Shown: positions 17,150-24,418 of the stretch, piece after piece
Layout: every line of letters begins with the position of its first letter
How positions within the stretch are numbered: the first letter of the stretch is position 1
Assembly (NCBI GenBank): GCA_015243575.1
Contig: CP042469.1
Span: 2,260,929-2,324,928, forward strand
Source of the DNA: Clostridiales bacterium
GTDB lineage: Bacteria > Bacillota > Clostridia > Peptostreptococcales > Anaerovoracaceae
Reading direction: 5' to 3'
DNA: 64,000 nucleotides
Notes under the pieces: model-generated
Seen by the model: the letters and a program-made list of their open reading frames with translations, nothing else
Database searches by the model: none
What the model was told of the DNA's origin: nothing
Made by a program: the position numbers and the translations under genes

Positions 17150-17310
17150 GTTGCAACTTCAGCATCATTTGTTGCAACTTCATTACCATCCTGAAAAACG
17201 TATGGAATGCTCAAAGTTCGAGAATACGCCGATTTTTTTCAGTTGCTCAACAATCTGGATTTCACTTTCAGAATTTGATCTGTTTTTCATATTTGGAAAA
17301 ATAAAATAAT

Positions 17311-17339
17311 TTGACAATTTGTTTCCAATCATATATAAT
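17311..17339 (+). promoter_or_regulatory. Cold-shock gene promoter
   Basis: Perfect TTGACA, 17-bp spacer, perfect TATAAT (17334-17339). It gives a leader of about 110 nt, typical of csp mRNAs. Confidence 0.85.
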
Positions 17340-17376
17340 TAAAATAATTCTAAATGTATTAATTGATGCTGCAGGC

Positions 17377-17402
17377 TTAAGTCAATTTCCATTTTGACTT
17401 AA
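17377..17402 (+). promoter_or_regulatory. Hairpin in the cold-shock mRNA leader
   Basis: Perfect 9-bp inverted repeat TTAAGTCAA/TTGACTTAA with an 8-nt loop, about 30 nt into the leader. Csp leaders are known to change fold with temperature; this hairpin is a candidate element. Confidence 0.6.
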
Positions 17403-17455
17403 ACGCTGTGGCTTTTGTTTTTGCACGGGATAATATTTTTAAGGAGGTACCTCTT

Positions 17456-17668
17456 ATGAATAATGGTACTGTAAAGTGGTTTAACGAAGGCAAAGGTTTT
17501 GGCTTCATCTCTAATGACAATGGATCCGGAGACGTTTTTGTCCATTTCTCCGCTATACAAAGCGAAGGATACAAATCTCTGTCCGAAGGACAGAAGGTGA
17601 CATACGACACCGAAGCCGATTCCAGAGATTCCAGAAAGATGCGCGCTACTAACGTTTGCGTAGCCTAA
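17456..17668 (+). CDS. CspA-family cold-shock protein
   Basis: 70 aa from ATG 17456, after AAGGAGGTAC. The OB-fold shows both RNA-binding motifs: KGFGFIS (RNP1) and VFVHFSAI (RNP2). These proteins bind single-stranded RNA/DNA and keep mRNA unfolded in the cold or in stationary phase. The Csp core usually ends with a VxGPQAxNV-like strand; here the end is MRATNVCVA. Monocistronic, with its own promoter and terminator. Confidence 0.95.
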   Translation: MNNGTVKWFNEGKGFGFISNDNGSGDVFVHFSAIQSEGYKSLSEGQKVTYDTEADSRDSRKMRATNVCVA

Positions 17669-17680
17669 TCTTTACAATCA

Positions 17681-17710
17681 ATCCGCACCTCATAGGGGGG
17701 CGGATTTTTT
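17681..17710 (+). terminator. Terminator of the cold-shock gene
   Basis: Stem ATCCGC/GCGGAT with a 13-nt loop and TTTTTT, 12 bp after the stop codon. Confidence 0.85.
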
Positions 17711-17774
17711 ACTGCCTTTTCTGGGTTATACAAACTAGTTCTAAGACATAAGTGGATTTCGTTCATAAGCAGTA

Positions 17775-17799
17775 AAAGGCGGTTTGTGACCGCCCTTTT
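17775..17799. terminator. Second hairpin terminator, possibly for the 17855 gene
   Basis: Stem AAGGCGGT/ACCGCCCTT with loop TTGTG, flanked by AAAA and TTTTT. It can act on either strand and probably ends the minus-strand gene at 17855. Confidence 0.75.
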
Positions 17800-17854
17800 T
17801 ACTTTTAGACTTAAAGGTATTTGGTTCAAATTGATGTCTAACACAAAGCCAATT

Positions 17855-18064
17855 CTAACCTGTTTTTTTCCTTCGTTCCGAACGCTTCCCAAGGATCACG
17901 CCTAGATGGAAGGCCCTAATAACAATATCAAAAAAGCTTACTCTGTCACGATCTCGTGTTATGAAAATCAAATAATCGTTCGCTTCGAAAGGATACTTTT
18001 GTTGATCTAAAATTTTTATCAATGCTTCTGCGTTTGATTCGACGAATGTAGAGTTTTTAATCAT
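17855..18064 (-). CDS. Hypothetical 69-aa protein
   Basis: ATG at 18064 after AAAGGGGGGTCGTT. Mixed alpha/beta composition (ALIKILDQQKYPFEANDYLIF) with a very basic C-terminus (GKRSERRKKTG). No motif recognised. It lies just outside the lysis end of the tail locus and could belong to either the locus or the host. Confidence 0.55.
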   Translation of the reverse strand: MIKNSTFVESNAEALIKILDQQKYPFEANDYLIFITRDRDRVSFFDIVIRAFHLGVILGKRSERRKKTG

Positions 18065-18184
18065 AACGACCCCCCTTTTTTATAAAGCTTCCGCATCATT
18101 ATTAATGCAGCATAATAATATCCTGCATGAAAGCGGGGGGTATTTTTTGTAGAATTTTGTCGATTATCGCAGCACGCTCTCTCG

Positions 18185-18550
18185 CTATGTTAGCGGCGGA
18201 GTGGGCAAATTATTAAGCTTCTCTATTAGTTCTTTAATTACACCATTTCCCCCTAGATTTGTATATTGACTAAAAAGCTCCGCTGCATTTTCCCGCTCGT
18301 AAATGGGCATAGATCCAGCTTCCATATATTTATTATAGATTTGAATGATCTCTGCTCTAAGCAAAGCTTGTACGCCCAATTCTGTAGCTGCCTGCCGTAG
18401 CTGCATCTTTTTAAATTTCATAATAATTCTTGAGAAAATTCCAAAGGACACCGTAGCAAGAATGCCACTGATCCATTCAGGCCAGTACCTTTCTATGTAA
18501 GTCATAATCGACATAGAATTAATCCGCAATTCCGGTAGTTTCTGCAGCAA
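18185..18550 (-). CDS. Holin-like phage membrane protein
   Basis: 121 aa if started at TTG 18550, or 109 aa from ATG 18514; neither start has a strong ribosome binding site. The layout matches small holin-like proteins common in clostridial phages: RYWPEWISGILATVSFGIF membrane helix, basic stretch, then ALLRAEIIQIYNKYMEAG and the characteristic LGGNGVIKELIEKL end. Located after the main holin and endolysin in the lysis cassette, it may be a second holin or an accessory lysis factor. Confidence 0.75.
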   Translation of the reverse strand: MLQKLPELRINSMSIMTYIERYWPEWISGILATVSFGIFSRIIMKFKKMQLRQAATELGVQALLRAEIIQIYNKYMEAGSMPIYERENAAELFSQYTNLGGNGVIKELIEKLNNLPTPPLT

Positions 18551-18664
18551 AGTTTCTGACCGAAAAGGCCCTGTTTCTAGATGTGATTTTCCAATGAATC
18601 ATTTCTTTCTCCTCTCATTCTATCCCAAGCTCGTCCTATCATATCAACTGAAAGTGTCTTGCTT

Positions 18665-18901
18665 TTATGATTGCTTTATCTGTTGCAACATCTCGTCTGC
18701 CTGAATTGCTGCTGACGTAAACGAATTATTTTTCCACCAGGCTGCAAGAGACGTGACAATTGTTGCTGTTGTCGTAACTACCAAATTAACAGTTTCATCG
18801 TCAATAGGTAATGGGCTGTGACCAGTGATCGTAAGCATCTGATTGATCAATGCAATCCCAAGACACATGGTTCTTATCACTGTTCCTTTTGAAATTTTCA
18901 T
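18665..18901 (-). CDS. Phage holin, SPP1 family
   Basis: 78 aa from ATG 18901, after GAAAGGGGAA. The pattern KGTVIRTMCLGIALINQMLT, GHSPLPIDDE, then a second helix and the signature AAWWKNNSFT-x-AA is that of SPP1-type holins. Holins perforate the membrane at a set time, letting the endolysin reach the wall. In a tailocin locus this releases the particles by lysing the producer. It begins just after the endolysin. Confidence 0.9.
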   Translation of the reverse strand: MKISKGTVIRTMCLGIALINQMLTITGHSPLPIDDETVNLVVTTTATIVTSLAAWWKNNSFTSAAIQADEMLQQIKQS

Positions 18902-18990
18902 CTTGTATTCCCCTTTCCACCCATGATTCCCAAATATTGGGTATGGCCTTGAGCCCCAGCCATTCAGCAATATTGAGGTTGGTCTTAAGC

Positions 18991-19659
18991 TCACGCCAAC
19001 TCTGCAATATTCAACTTGGTTTTAAGGTCAGGCCAATAAGGATAGTCCCTCAAATAATCTATTGTCTGTTCACTTAAATGGAGCGGCCCTTCAGATAGCA
19101 TTCGTTTTTCAACCAACTCAGGTGCCCATCTGAAACCAGAAATAAATTTCAGCGTCTTTTCCGCCAATCCATATTTTTGCTGAAACGCAGCACCTATTTC
19201 GATAGGCGCAAGCCGAGCCTTGATCTGTGCAAAGGTGAGTCCTCTTGTTTCAATTGGCTCAGCATGCCATGGTTCGCTGCTATAAGGATGCCAAAGCCCA
19301 TATCGATTCAGCACAGCCTCTGGAATAACTGGCGTAGTTGAACTTGCTCTCCGAAAAGGAGGCGTGGAGGAGTCGACAGCCAGAGCCAAACCATGCCTGC
19401 TCGTATATGGCTTGGCAGCAGTCTGCTGCAATTTTCCGGCCTTATACATTAACCACAGTTCGTCCTGATCTGATTTACTGCGGTATCCTCCCTGATTGGT
19501 AACAACAATAACAACTCCGTAGGCTTTGGCCAGTGCCGCCCATCTGCCGAGTACCACCGGGTCAAGATTGTCCTTGTCTCCCGCAACATAGGCTGTGTGG
19601 TCTGCCATGGGATATGCATCCTTGCTTAGTCTGGATTTCCAAATGTATATTTCTGACAT
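18991..19659 (-). CDS. Endolysin, M15 (VanY-like) peptidase
   Basis: 222 aa. Zinc-peptidase motifs: SRHGLALAVD at 87-96 (H89, D96 ligands; the usual Gly at position six is Ala) and SEPWHAEP at 128-135 (E129 catalytic, H132 ligand). It should cut peptidoglycan stem peptides as L-Ala-D-Glu or D-Ala carboxypeptidase-type enzymes do. The last residues LKTKLNIAELA end at a stop, but the next frame continues with a near-copy (LKTNLNIAEWLGL) up to the holin, pointing to a duplication-frameshift. The start is ATG after AAGGAAGGAGATGAC. Confidence 0.88.
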   Translation of the reverse strand: MSEIYIWKSRLSKDAYPMADHTAYVAGDKDNLDPVVLGRWAALAKAYGVVIVVTNQGGYRSKSDQDELWLMYKAGKLQQTAAKPYTSRHGLALAVDSSTPPFRRASSTTPVIPEAVLNRYGLWHPYSSEPWHAEPIETRGLTFAQIKARLAPIEIGAAFQQKYGLAEKTLKFISGFRWAPELVEKRMLSEGPLHLSEQTIDYLRDYPYWPDLKTKLNIAELA

Positions 19660-19801
19660 GTCATCTCCTTCCTTGTTTTAATTAAGGGCAATAAAAAAGT
19701 GTGAATTAAGGTATCGGAAAGAATCTATTCACACTGCAGTTTTTTATTTAAAATGTAATTCGTGAACCACTTCAAGCGTTCTTTTGAGTACTTAGTCAAG
19801 A
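19660..19801. other. Spacer between tail genes and lysis cassette
   Basis: Holds the terminator-like hairpin at 19698-19745 and the endolysin ribosome binding site; no gene. Confidence 0.6.
19698..19745 (-). terminator. Terminator between the tail operon and the lysis cassette
   Basis: Arms AGTGTGAAT/ATTCACACT with a long loop; the minus strand continues into TTTTTTATTGC. Nearly the same arm plus T-tract recurs at 47019-47059 before the first structural gene. Confidence 0.75.
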
Positions 19802-19915
19802 CTATGAAAGGAGCGCGTCTGCTTCTGCCTGCGTGATCCAACCCTTTTCGAGTGCTTTGGTAATCACATCTGTACTACCCGTTTTTATGTACAGTCTTTT
19901 AATCGTCTCGAACAT
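19802..19915 (-). CDS. XkdX-family phage protein
   Basis: 37 aa, below common length cut-offs. The pattern MFETIKRLYIKTG, then ITKALEKGWITQAEADALL, is that of XkdX proteins, which lie between tail-fibre genes and the lysis cassette of PBSX-like phages. Role unknown. GGGGGTGTAGAGG precedes the ATG at 19915, and the gene begins right after the 19919 gene. Confidence 0.85.
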   Translation of the reverse strand: MFETIKRLYIKTGSTDVITKALEKGWITQAEADALLS

Positions 19916-19918
19916 CCT

Positions 19919-20314
19919 CTACACCCCCAAGCTTTCCATCACCAAGATATCTACAGTTTCCTGCATGGCTTCCAGCAGCAATTCCGCATAGGTTTTCTGG
20001 GCCATAACCACACTGTAACGTTCTTCAATTACTTCTGGCTCTGTTCCCGTGGCCGGAGTGATAACGACCGGAGCAAGACCCATGCTGACCCGCAGCGTGT
20101 AATTCTCATGGAGATAGGTTTTCTCCCCTTGCTGCAATGTGATTCTTTTTGTATTTTCCGGTTCTATAAAGAGCGTGTCCAGATGATCAAACGCCACAGC
20201 ATCTTTGGAAAACTGAAATTCCAAGCTGTCCCTGTTTGCTCCCTGAAAATAACGGGTTTGACCGTTTACCAAAATTGCGTCTAATTCTGCTCCATTGTTT
20301 AAAATAACTTTCAT
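19919..20314 (-). CDS. Hypothetical tail-locus protein
   Basis: 131 aa with a good ribosome binding site (AAGGAGAATTAATC). Predicted mostly beta-stranded in residues 1-75 (KVILNNGAELDAILVNGQTRYF), then a Pro/Thr linker (VVITPATGTEPEV) and a C-terminal helix (AQKTYAELLLEAMQETVDILV). It lies between the fibres and xkdX, where PBSX-like loci carry small uncharacterised proteins. No family recognised. Confidence 0.7.
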   Translation of the reverse strand: MKVILNNGAELDAILVNGQTRYFQGANRDSLEFQFSKDAVAFDHLDTLFIEPENTKRITLQQGEKTYLHENYTLRVSMGLAPVVITPATGTEPEVIEERYSVVMAQKTYAELLLEAMQETVDILVMESLGV

Positions 20315-20326
20315 GATTAATTCTCC

Positions 20327-20893
20327 TTATTCTAACCATATCTTCTTAATGGTTGCCGCACACGAAGATGTTTGGGTCGTGCTACTGCTGCCTTGCAACA
20401 CTATGTAGTATAGCCCTGTATATGATGCTATTGGCAAACTTATTTCGCCGTTTGTCGACCAGTAATTTTGGGAGGCAATAAAACTACTAAAGGATCTCTT
20501 AGGCCCACTGGTTATAGCCAGCACAAGTTTTGCCTTATCTCCAGTACTTGTGATATTCACAGCAGCTTTGATGTAATTATAATTTTGCAAATCCAATGGA
20601 AGAGCAGTTTCAGCATATATATCGCTCCCGTTGTATACATGCAGGTAAATATTATCTAAATTTTTTGCGAGCGTCCCTCGAACCGCATATACATAGCCTT
20701 CTCTCCACCCGCCAGTTACGGCTGTATATTCGTTACCACAGTTATACAGATTCACTTTTGATTCAAATACCTTTTTGTTTGCCCCACCCAATCCTCGACA
20801 CTGCTCCTTAATCTCCCTGTTGACGCCACCCACCCCTCTGTACTGCTCTTTAATTTCCCTGTTGATGCCGGTAACTCCTCTATAGATAGTCAC
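20327..20893 (-). CDS. Putative tail fibre or fibre-tip protein with N-terminal YRGVGGVNREIKEQ repeats
   Basis: 188 aa, starting at GTG 20893 after AAGGTGGTGGTACT. Residues 1-40 contain three copies of a 13-14 residue motif (YRGVTGINREIKE, YRGVGGVNREIKE, CRGLGGANKKVFE) seen in clostridial phage structural proteins. The rest is predicted beta-sandwich, perhaps a carbohydrate-binding tip. It follows the larger beta-helix fibre in the same operon, so a role in receptor binding is inferred. Confidence 0.65.
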   Translation of the reverse strand: MTIYRGVTGINREIKEQYRGVGGVNREIKEQCRGLGGANKKVFESKVNLYNCGNEYTAVTGGWREGYVYAVRGTLAKNLDNIYLHVYNGSDIYAETALPLDLQNYNYIKAAVNITSTGDKAKLVLAITSGPKRSFSSFIASQNYWSTNGEISLPIASYTGLYYIVLQGSSSTTQTSSCAATIKKIWLE

Positions 20894-20905
20894 AGTACCA
20901 CCACC

Positions 20906-22039
20906 TTAATAAACCTGATGTTGCGCACCTTCTGCAAGCGCAGAAATAGGTGCAACGGTCGACATAGTTATGTTTCCCTCATGATACACCCGATACACAC
21001 TGCTGCCAAGCTTGTACAGTTGCAACAAATCGTGTACTGGCTGCGAATACTGACCTAATGCAAACTGTGTGTATTGGGACTCGTTCTTATAGGTTCTTAG
21101 GTAAGTGTAACCTCCGGTTTCGAAAAGCCTGCCCGAAAGCCCACTAACCGTGTCATCCAGAGCTATAACCGGTGCAACTTTAACAATTCCCAGCGGACCT
21201 GATAAAGTGCCTCCAGAAGTTGGAAGAGTGCCTGACGGCACACCGCTCAAATCCACAACCATGCCACCATCTTTGTATTCAGCGCCGGAAGGCTGAGAAC
21301 CGGTTTTAGATAATACGGAGGACCGAACAGAAGTTAGCGCATAATTATTACTTGTACCAGTATTAGTGTCACTTATCACATCCGAAGCCCAAGCGTACAC
21401 GCCGTGCAGCTTAGTCGAAATAGTGCAATTAGTAACAATTCCCTTGCTGGAATAGGCTGCGATTCCAATTGCCATCAAATCGTTTGACACAATATTGCAG
21501 TAGTTCACTACAAAATAGCTAATTCGAGACATATTTATTGCCGCAGCTGATGAATTTCGTCCAATAACGTTGAACCCTGTAATAGTTATGTATATCGCAC
21601 TATTTCCACATGAAATACTTTTAACACTTCGAGACGTCGACACCCGAGTATCTCCGTTAATATAAATTCGGCCTTTTCCTGTAAATCCTTCGCACAACAC
21701 GTCTTCATTGTACGTTCCCTCTACAACGTTAATTGTAATGGTATGATTAACTATCGGAGGAATTGAATCTATTGCCTTTTGTAATGTCTTAAACGCGATA
21801 CCAGAGGCTAGGCCGCTGTTGCTGTCGTTTCCAGTCGTTGTATTAACATAATAAGCAAGATCCGTTGTTGTCATTGTAGGCCTAATGCTGATTAAGTTCT
21901 TAGCCTCACTGTTATTCTCATCTTGTTCTTTCAGCTTGGCATCGATCTCCTGCCAGTTTGAATTCATGACAGTGATATCAGGAGGACTGTCTGTCAACTC
22001 TGGCATTATAAACTTATAATTTCCCGTCAATTTTGACAT
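20906..22039 (-). CDS. Tail fibre protein with parallel beta-helix
   Basis: 377 aa. The N-terminal 50 residues resemble the baseplate-attachment segment of other clostridial fibres (PDITVMNSNWQEIDAKLKE). Residues about 65-250 form a right-handed beta-helix-like region that opens with YYVNTTTGNDSNSG and AFKTLQKAID, a hallmark of pectate-lyase-type fibre domains. The C-terminus has the repeat-like TLPTSGGTLSGPL linker. It probably binds or trims cell-surface polysaccharide. It is the main fibre of the third baseplate cassette. Confidence 0.8.
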   Translation of the reverse strand: MSKLTGNYKFIMPELTDSPPDITVMNSNWQEIDAKLKEQDENNSEAKNLISIRPTMTTTDLAYYVNTTTGNDSNSGLASGIAFKTLQKAIDSIPPIVNHTITINVVEGTYNEDVLCEGFTGKGRIYINGDTRVSTSRSVKSISCGNSAIYITITGFNVIGRNSSAAAINMSRISYFVVNYCNIVSNDLMAIGIAAYSSKGIVTNCTISTKLHGVYAWASDVISDTNTGTSNNYALTSVRSSVLSKTGSQPSGAEYKDGGMVVDLSGVPSGTLPTSGGTLSGPLGIVKVAPVIALDDTVSGLSGRLFETGGYTYLRTYKNESQYTQFALGQYSQPVHDLLQLYKLGSSVYRVYHEGNITMSTVAPISALAEGAQHQVY

Positions 22040-22094
22040 GGAATCACACTCCTTTATTTACTGCTCTTAGTTTTTTTATTTTTAATAAATTGAG

Positions 22095-22886
22095 CTAAGA
22101 ACTTGGTATATACTCTCGAACGACCTGCCAATCCTCCCTGGAGGATAGGCTTGACCAGTCCGAAAAGTCATTAAGAATATCTCCCCAGGTAGCAAAATAC
22201 TTTATTACGGACAACTTAATATGACTGGGTACCAAAGGTGCTAAAGCTCTGGCAATATCTGCATAGCGATAATTTTTTGTACTGTCTGGGCTGAGAACCT
22301 GTATCTTCAGTAATCCATAAGCCTTGTCAGGATTGCTCTCTTCTTCAGCACCAAAGAACGTTACAATACAATCACTTCCAGCAATCGATTTTACAATATT
22401 CCTTATCGCAGGCACGTTCAGCTTGTTTCCTTTTTGGTTTAGTGAGATCAGGTAGCTTTTTCTTTGTTCTAAAGTCCCTAACCCCTTCATCCCCAAAAAA
22501 CTTTCCATTCTGGAAATAGAATAATTTGATGCGGTTGTAATAAAGTGGTTGGATTTAATTTTGGATATTTCATCTCCCAAGTGATCCAGCAAATCATTTT
22601 CTGCATTGAAAACAGAAGCTATTTCAGTTGTATCCGAAATAAAATCCGGCACATAACTTCCGAGCTGGGTATTTTTTTCTGTGCCCGTAAGAATATCAAG
22701 GTACATTTCATAGATGTCATCAGACGCATCTAAATTGGTTATGTTACCATCCTCAATAATTGTTAAGGTCATCTGATAATTTCCACTGGCATTTGGTGCA
22801 TTTTCATCTCTGTTCCAAGTGTTATCACCATTGTTAACAAGAGTATAGGTAACTCCATCAATTGTGTATTTAATAAAATTGATCAT
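22095..22886 (-). CDS. YmfQ-like (DUF2313) tail/baseplate protein, third copy
   Basis: 263 aa, longer than the two paralogues (183 and 178 aa) because of an N-terminal extension of about 60 residues with strand-rich content. The conserved part (MESFLGMKGLG...QRKSYLISL, VPAIRNIVKSIAGSDCIVTF, ARALAPLVPSHIKL) matches YmfQ family proteins, which join baseplate wedges to tail fibres. It follows the third baseplate J gene by two bases. Confidence 0.8.
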   Translation of the reverse strand: MINFIKYTIDGVTYTLVNNGDNTWNRDENAPNASGNYQMTLTIIEDGNITNLDASDDIYEMYLDILTGTEKNTQLGSYVPDFISDTTEIASVFNAENDLLDHLGDEISKIKSNHFITTASNYSISRMESFLGMKGLGTLEQRKSYLISLNQKGNKLNVPAIRNIVKSIAGSDCIVTFFGAEEESNPDKAYGLLKIQVLSPDSTKNYRYADIARALAPLVPSHIKLSVIKYFATWGDILNDFSDWSSLSSREDWQVVREYIPSS

Positions 22887-22888
22887 GT

Positions 22889-23926
22889 TTATCCCACCAC
22901 CGTTAAGTTAAGTGCTGTCAGCACAGGAATTTCATCTTGATTTAGTGCGATATCAGACGTTCCGGAGTTAATTGTCAAATTGTTCAGCTCTGCAATCGAC
23001 TCACAGTCAAGTATGACGCTTCCGATCCTCATGTAGCTCACACTATTCTTTGAGAAAGTAACTGAAGCTAAATATTTTGTAATTGCATCTAAAGTTCCGC
23101 TTGCCTCGGAATATCCTTCGTTTAACGTTACATTAGCAGCAACCAAAATATTCTTCTGAGTCCCGCCAGTTACAGTTACTTTACTTCCGATCGGAGCTAC
23201 TCCATTACCCAGTCCCTCAGACTTTGGGTCGAGATATTCCTGAAAAGACACAACCAAGGATGGTTCAGCCGGACGCCTTTCACGGTTTGTGATTGCAATT
23301 TTAACAGTATTGCCTCCATTCCAAAGAGGAAATACTTTTGCTGCCCCAATCCCATCATAATCTGATGCCCATTCAAGATACTGAGCCGCATTACCATTCT
23401 GCGAAGGATTGATGATGTATGATTTTAATCTGCTTCTAAAATCCTCATCCGATTCCGTTTCAGTGCCAGAAGTGATAATGTCACTCAATACAGCTGTAAC
23501 TCCGCTTACATTACTAATATTCTCAAGAGTCCCTCGATATTGGTTACCGATTTCACCAGATTGTTCACAGATACCACGGTAAACATTCTCAGAAAGAAAT
23601 TCTACAATTTTATATGTTGTATCCTCAAGTCCCCACCTTGTTCCAAGGTCAACAGCAGCGGTAGTTTCTACTTTTCGCACTGCATAAGTTGCGCCTTTTC
23701 TGGTCTTCCCATAATCCGCAGCCTTTTTGTCAAGATAGTCATTCACCGTAGTATCCAGATAAAAGAGATCTGTATAGTTGCTGAGGTTTGAATATATCTC
23801 AGCAAGCTTATATGCACATGGCGCAAGCGCGTCATAAACAATACTTCCTTCCCGTTTGTCCACATCAGAGGTTACACTGCCGAGCATTTCAGAAAGGATT
23901 TTGTCATAGGTCATAGCTTCAAACAC
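22889..23926 (-). CDS. Baseplate J/gp47-family protein (XkdT-like), third copy
   Basis: 345 aa from GTG 23926, after AGGAGGCGAT. Typical features: DVDKREGSIVYDALAPCAY, DYLDKKAADYGKTRKGAT, GTETESDEDFRSRLK and NPSQNGNAAQYLEWA. Baseplate J proteins form the wedge of contractile baseplates. It is clearly closer to the module B copy (27821) than to the module A copy (38020), consistent with duplication of baseplate/fibre genes from module B. No hub, LysM or tape-measure genes accompany this copy. Confidence 0.9.
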   Translation of the reverse strand: MFEAMTYDKILSEMLGSVTSDVDKREGSIVYDALAPCAYKLAEIYSNLSNYTDLFYLDTTVNDYLDKKAADYGKTRKGATYAVRKVETTAAVDLGTRWGLEDTTYKIVEFLSENVYRGICEQSGEIGNQYRGTLENISNVSGVTAVLSDIITSGTETESDEDFRSRLKSYIINPSQNGNAAQYLEWASDYDGIGAAKVFPLWNGGNTVKIAITNRERRPAEPSLVVSFQEYLDPKSEGLGNGVAPIGSKVTVTGGTQKNILVAANVTLNEGYSEASGTLDAITKYLASVTFSKNSVSYMRIGSVILDCESIAELNNLTINSGTSDIALNQDEIPVLTALNLTVVG

Positions 23927-23967
23927 GGATATCGCCTCCTGTTCTTTAATTTGCTACTGAGTTAGCA

Positions 23968-24138
23968 CTAAGCGGTTATCACCTTTGCGGTCAGCAGTTC
24001 GACCAAATCAGTGTACTGATCCTGAGTGATTCTGTCATTGAGCAGGAAAACATCGAGCTTGACCTGCATTTCGTCCTTCTGGTCCTGACTCTTGTACGTG
24101 GTGTTGTCGATCACCTTTTTGCAATATGTATAGGTCAT
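23968..24138 (-). CDS. Small phage protein of the fibre region (56 aa)
   Basis: Starts at ATG 24138 after a strong AAAGGAGGATTAATTT. Sequence pattern: YCKKVIDNTTYKSQDQKDEMQVKLDVFLL is split here by function only in composition; the product looks helical, with ITQDQYTDLVELLTA near the end, resembling XkdX-like or DUF-type small proteins found after tail fibres. Too short to be listed by many gene callers. Confidence 0.7.
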   Translation of the reverse strand: MTYTYCKKVIDNTTYKSQDQKDEMQVKLDVFLLNDRITQDQYTDLVELLTAKVITA

Positions 24139-24152
24139 AAATTAATCCTCCT

Positions 24153-24416
24153 TTATAATCCAAGTTCGATCATCGACAGGCGAAAATCGAGATCAACAAG
24201 ATATTCTTCTGTTGTTGGTTCTGGTGCTACATCGATGGGTTCAGGAGCCGGGCGGCTTTCAACATCATCCCTGATCCGTTGGATAAGCTCCAGTTCTTCT
24301 ACCGTAGCCCCTTCCTCTGGGATGCAGACGATTGATCCGTCAGGGAGCGGTATGATAGCCACTCCCGCGGTATAGTTGGTTGTTGATATGTCAATCTCAT
24401 GGTCTTTATATAGCAT
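24153..24416 (-). CDS. Small fibre-associated phage protein (87 aa)
   Basis: ATG 24416 is chosen because GGGAGGTTATAACC precedes it; an upstream TTG frame overlaps the fibre gene. Residues 1-40 look beta-rich (LYKDHEIDISTTNYTAGVAI), followed by an acidic, Pro-rich linker (RPAPEPIDVAPEPT) and a final helix. It starts immediately after the module B fibre, so it may be a fibre chaperone or a small structural partner. No family recognised. Confidence 0.65.
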   Translation of the reverse strand: MLYKDHEIDISTTNYTAGVAIIPLPDGSIVCIPEEGATVEELELIQRIRDDVESRPAPEPIDVAPEPTTEEYLVDLDFRLSMIELGL

Positions 24417-24418
24417 GG

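Larger units (their letters stand above)
17113..17455. other. Gene-free stretch before the cold-shock gene
   Basis: Holds the terminator of the 47-aa gene, two copies of TTGTTGCAACTTCA (17151 and 17169 area), the cold-shock promoter and a leader of about 110 nt with one strong hairpin. No coding frame. Confidence 0.7.
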
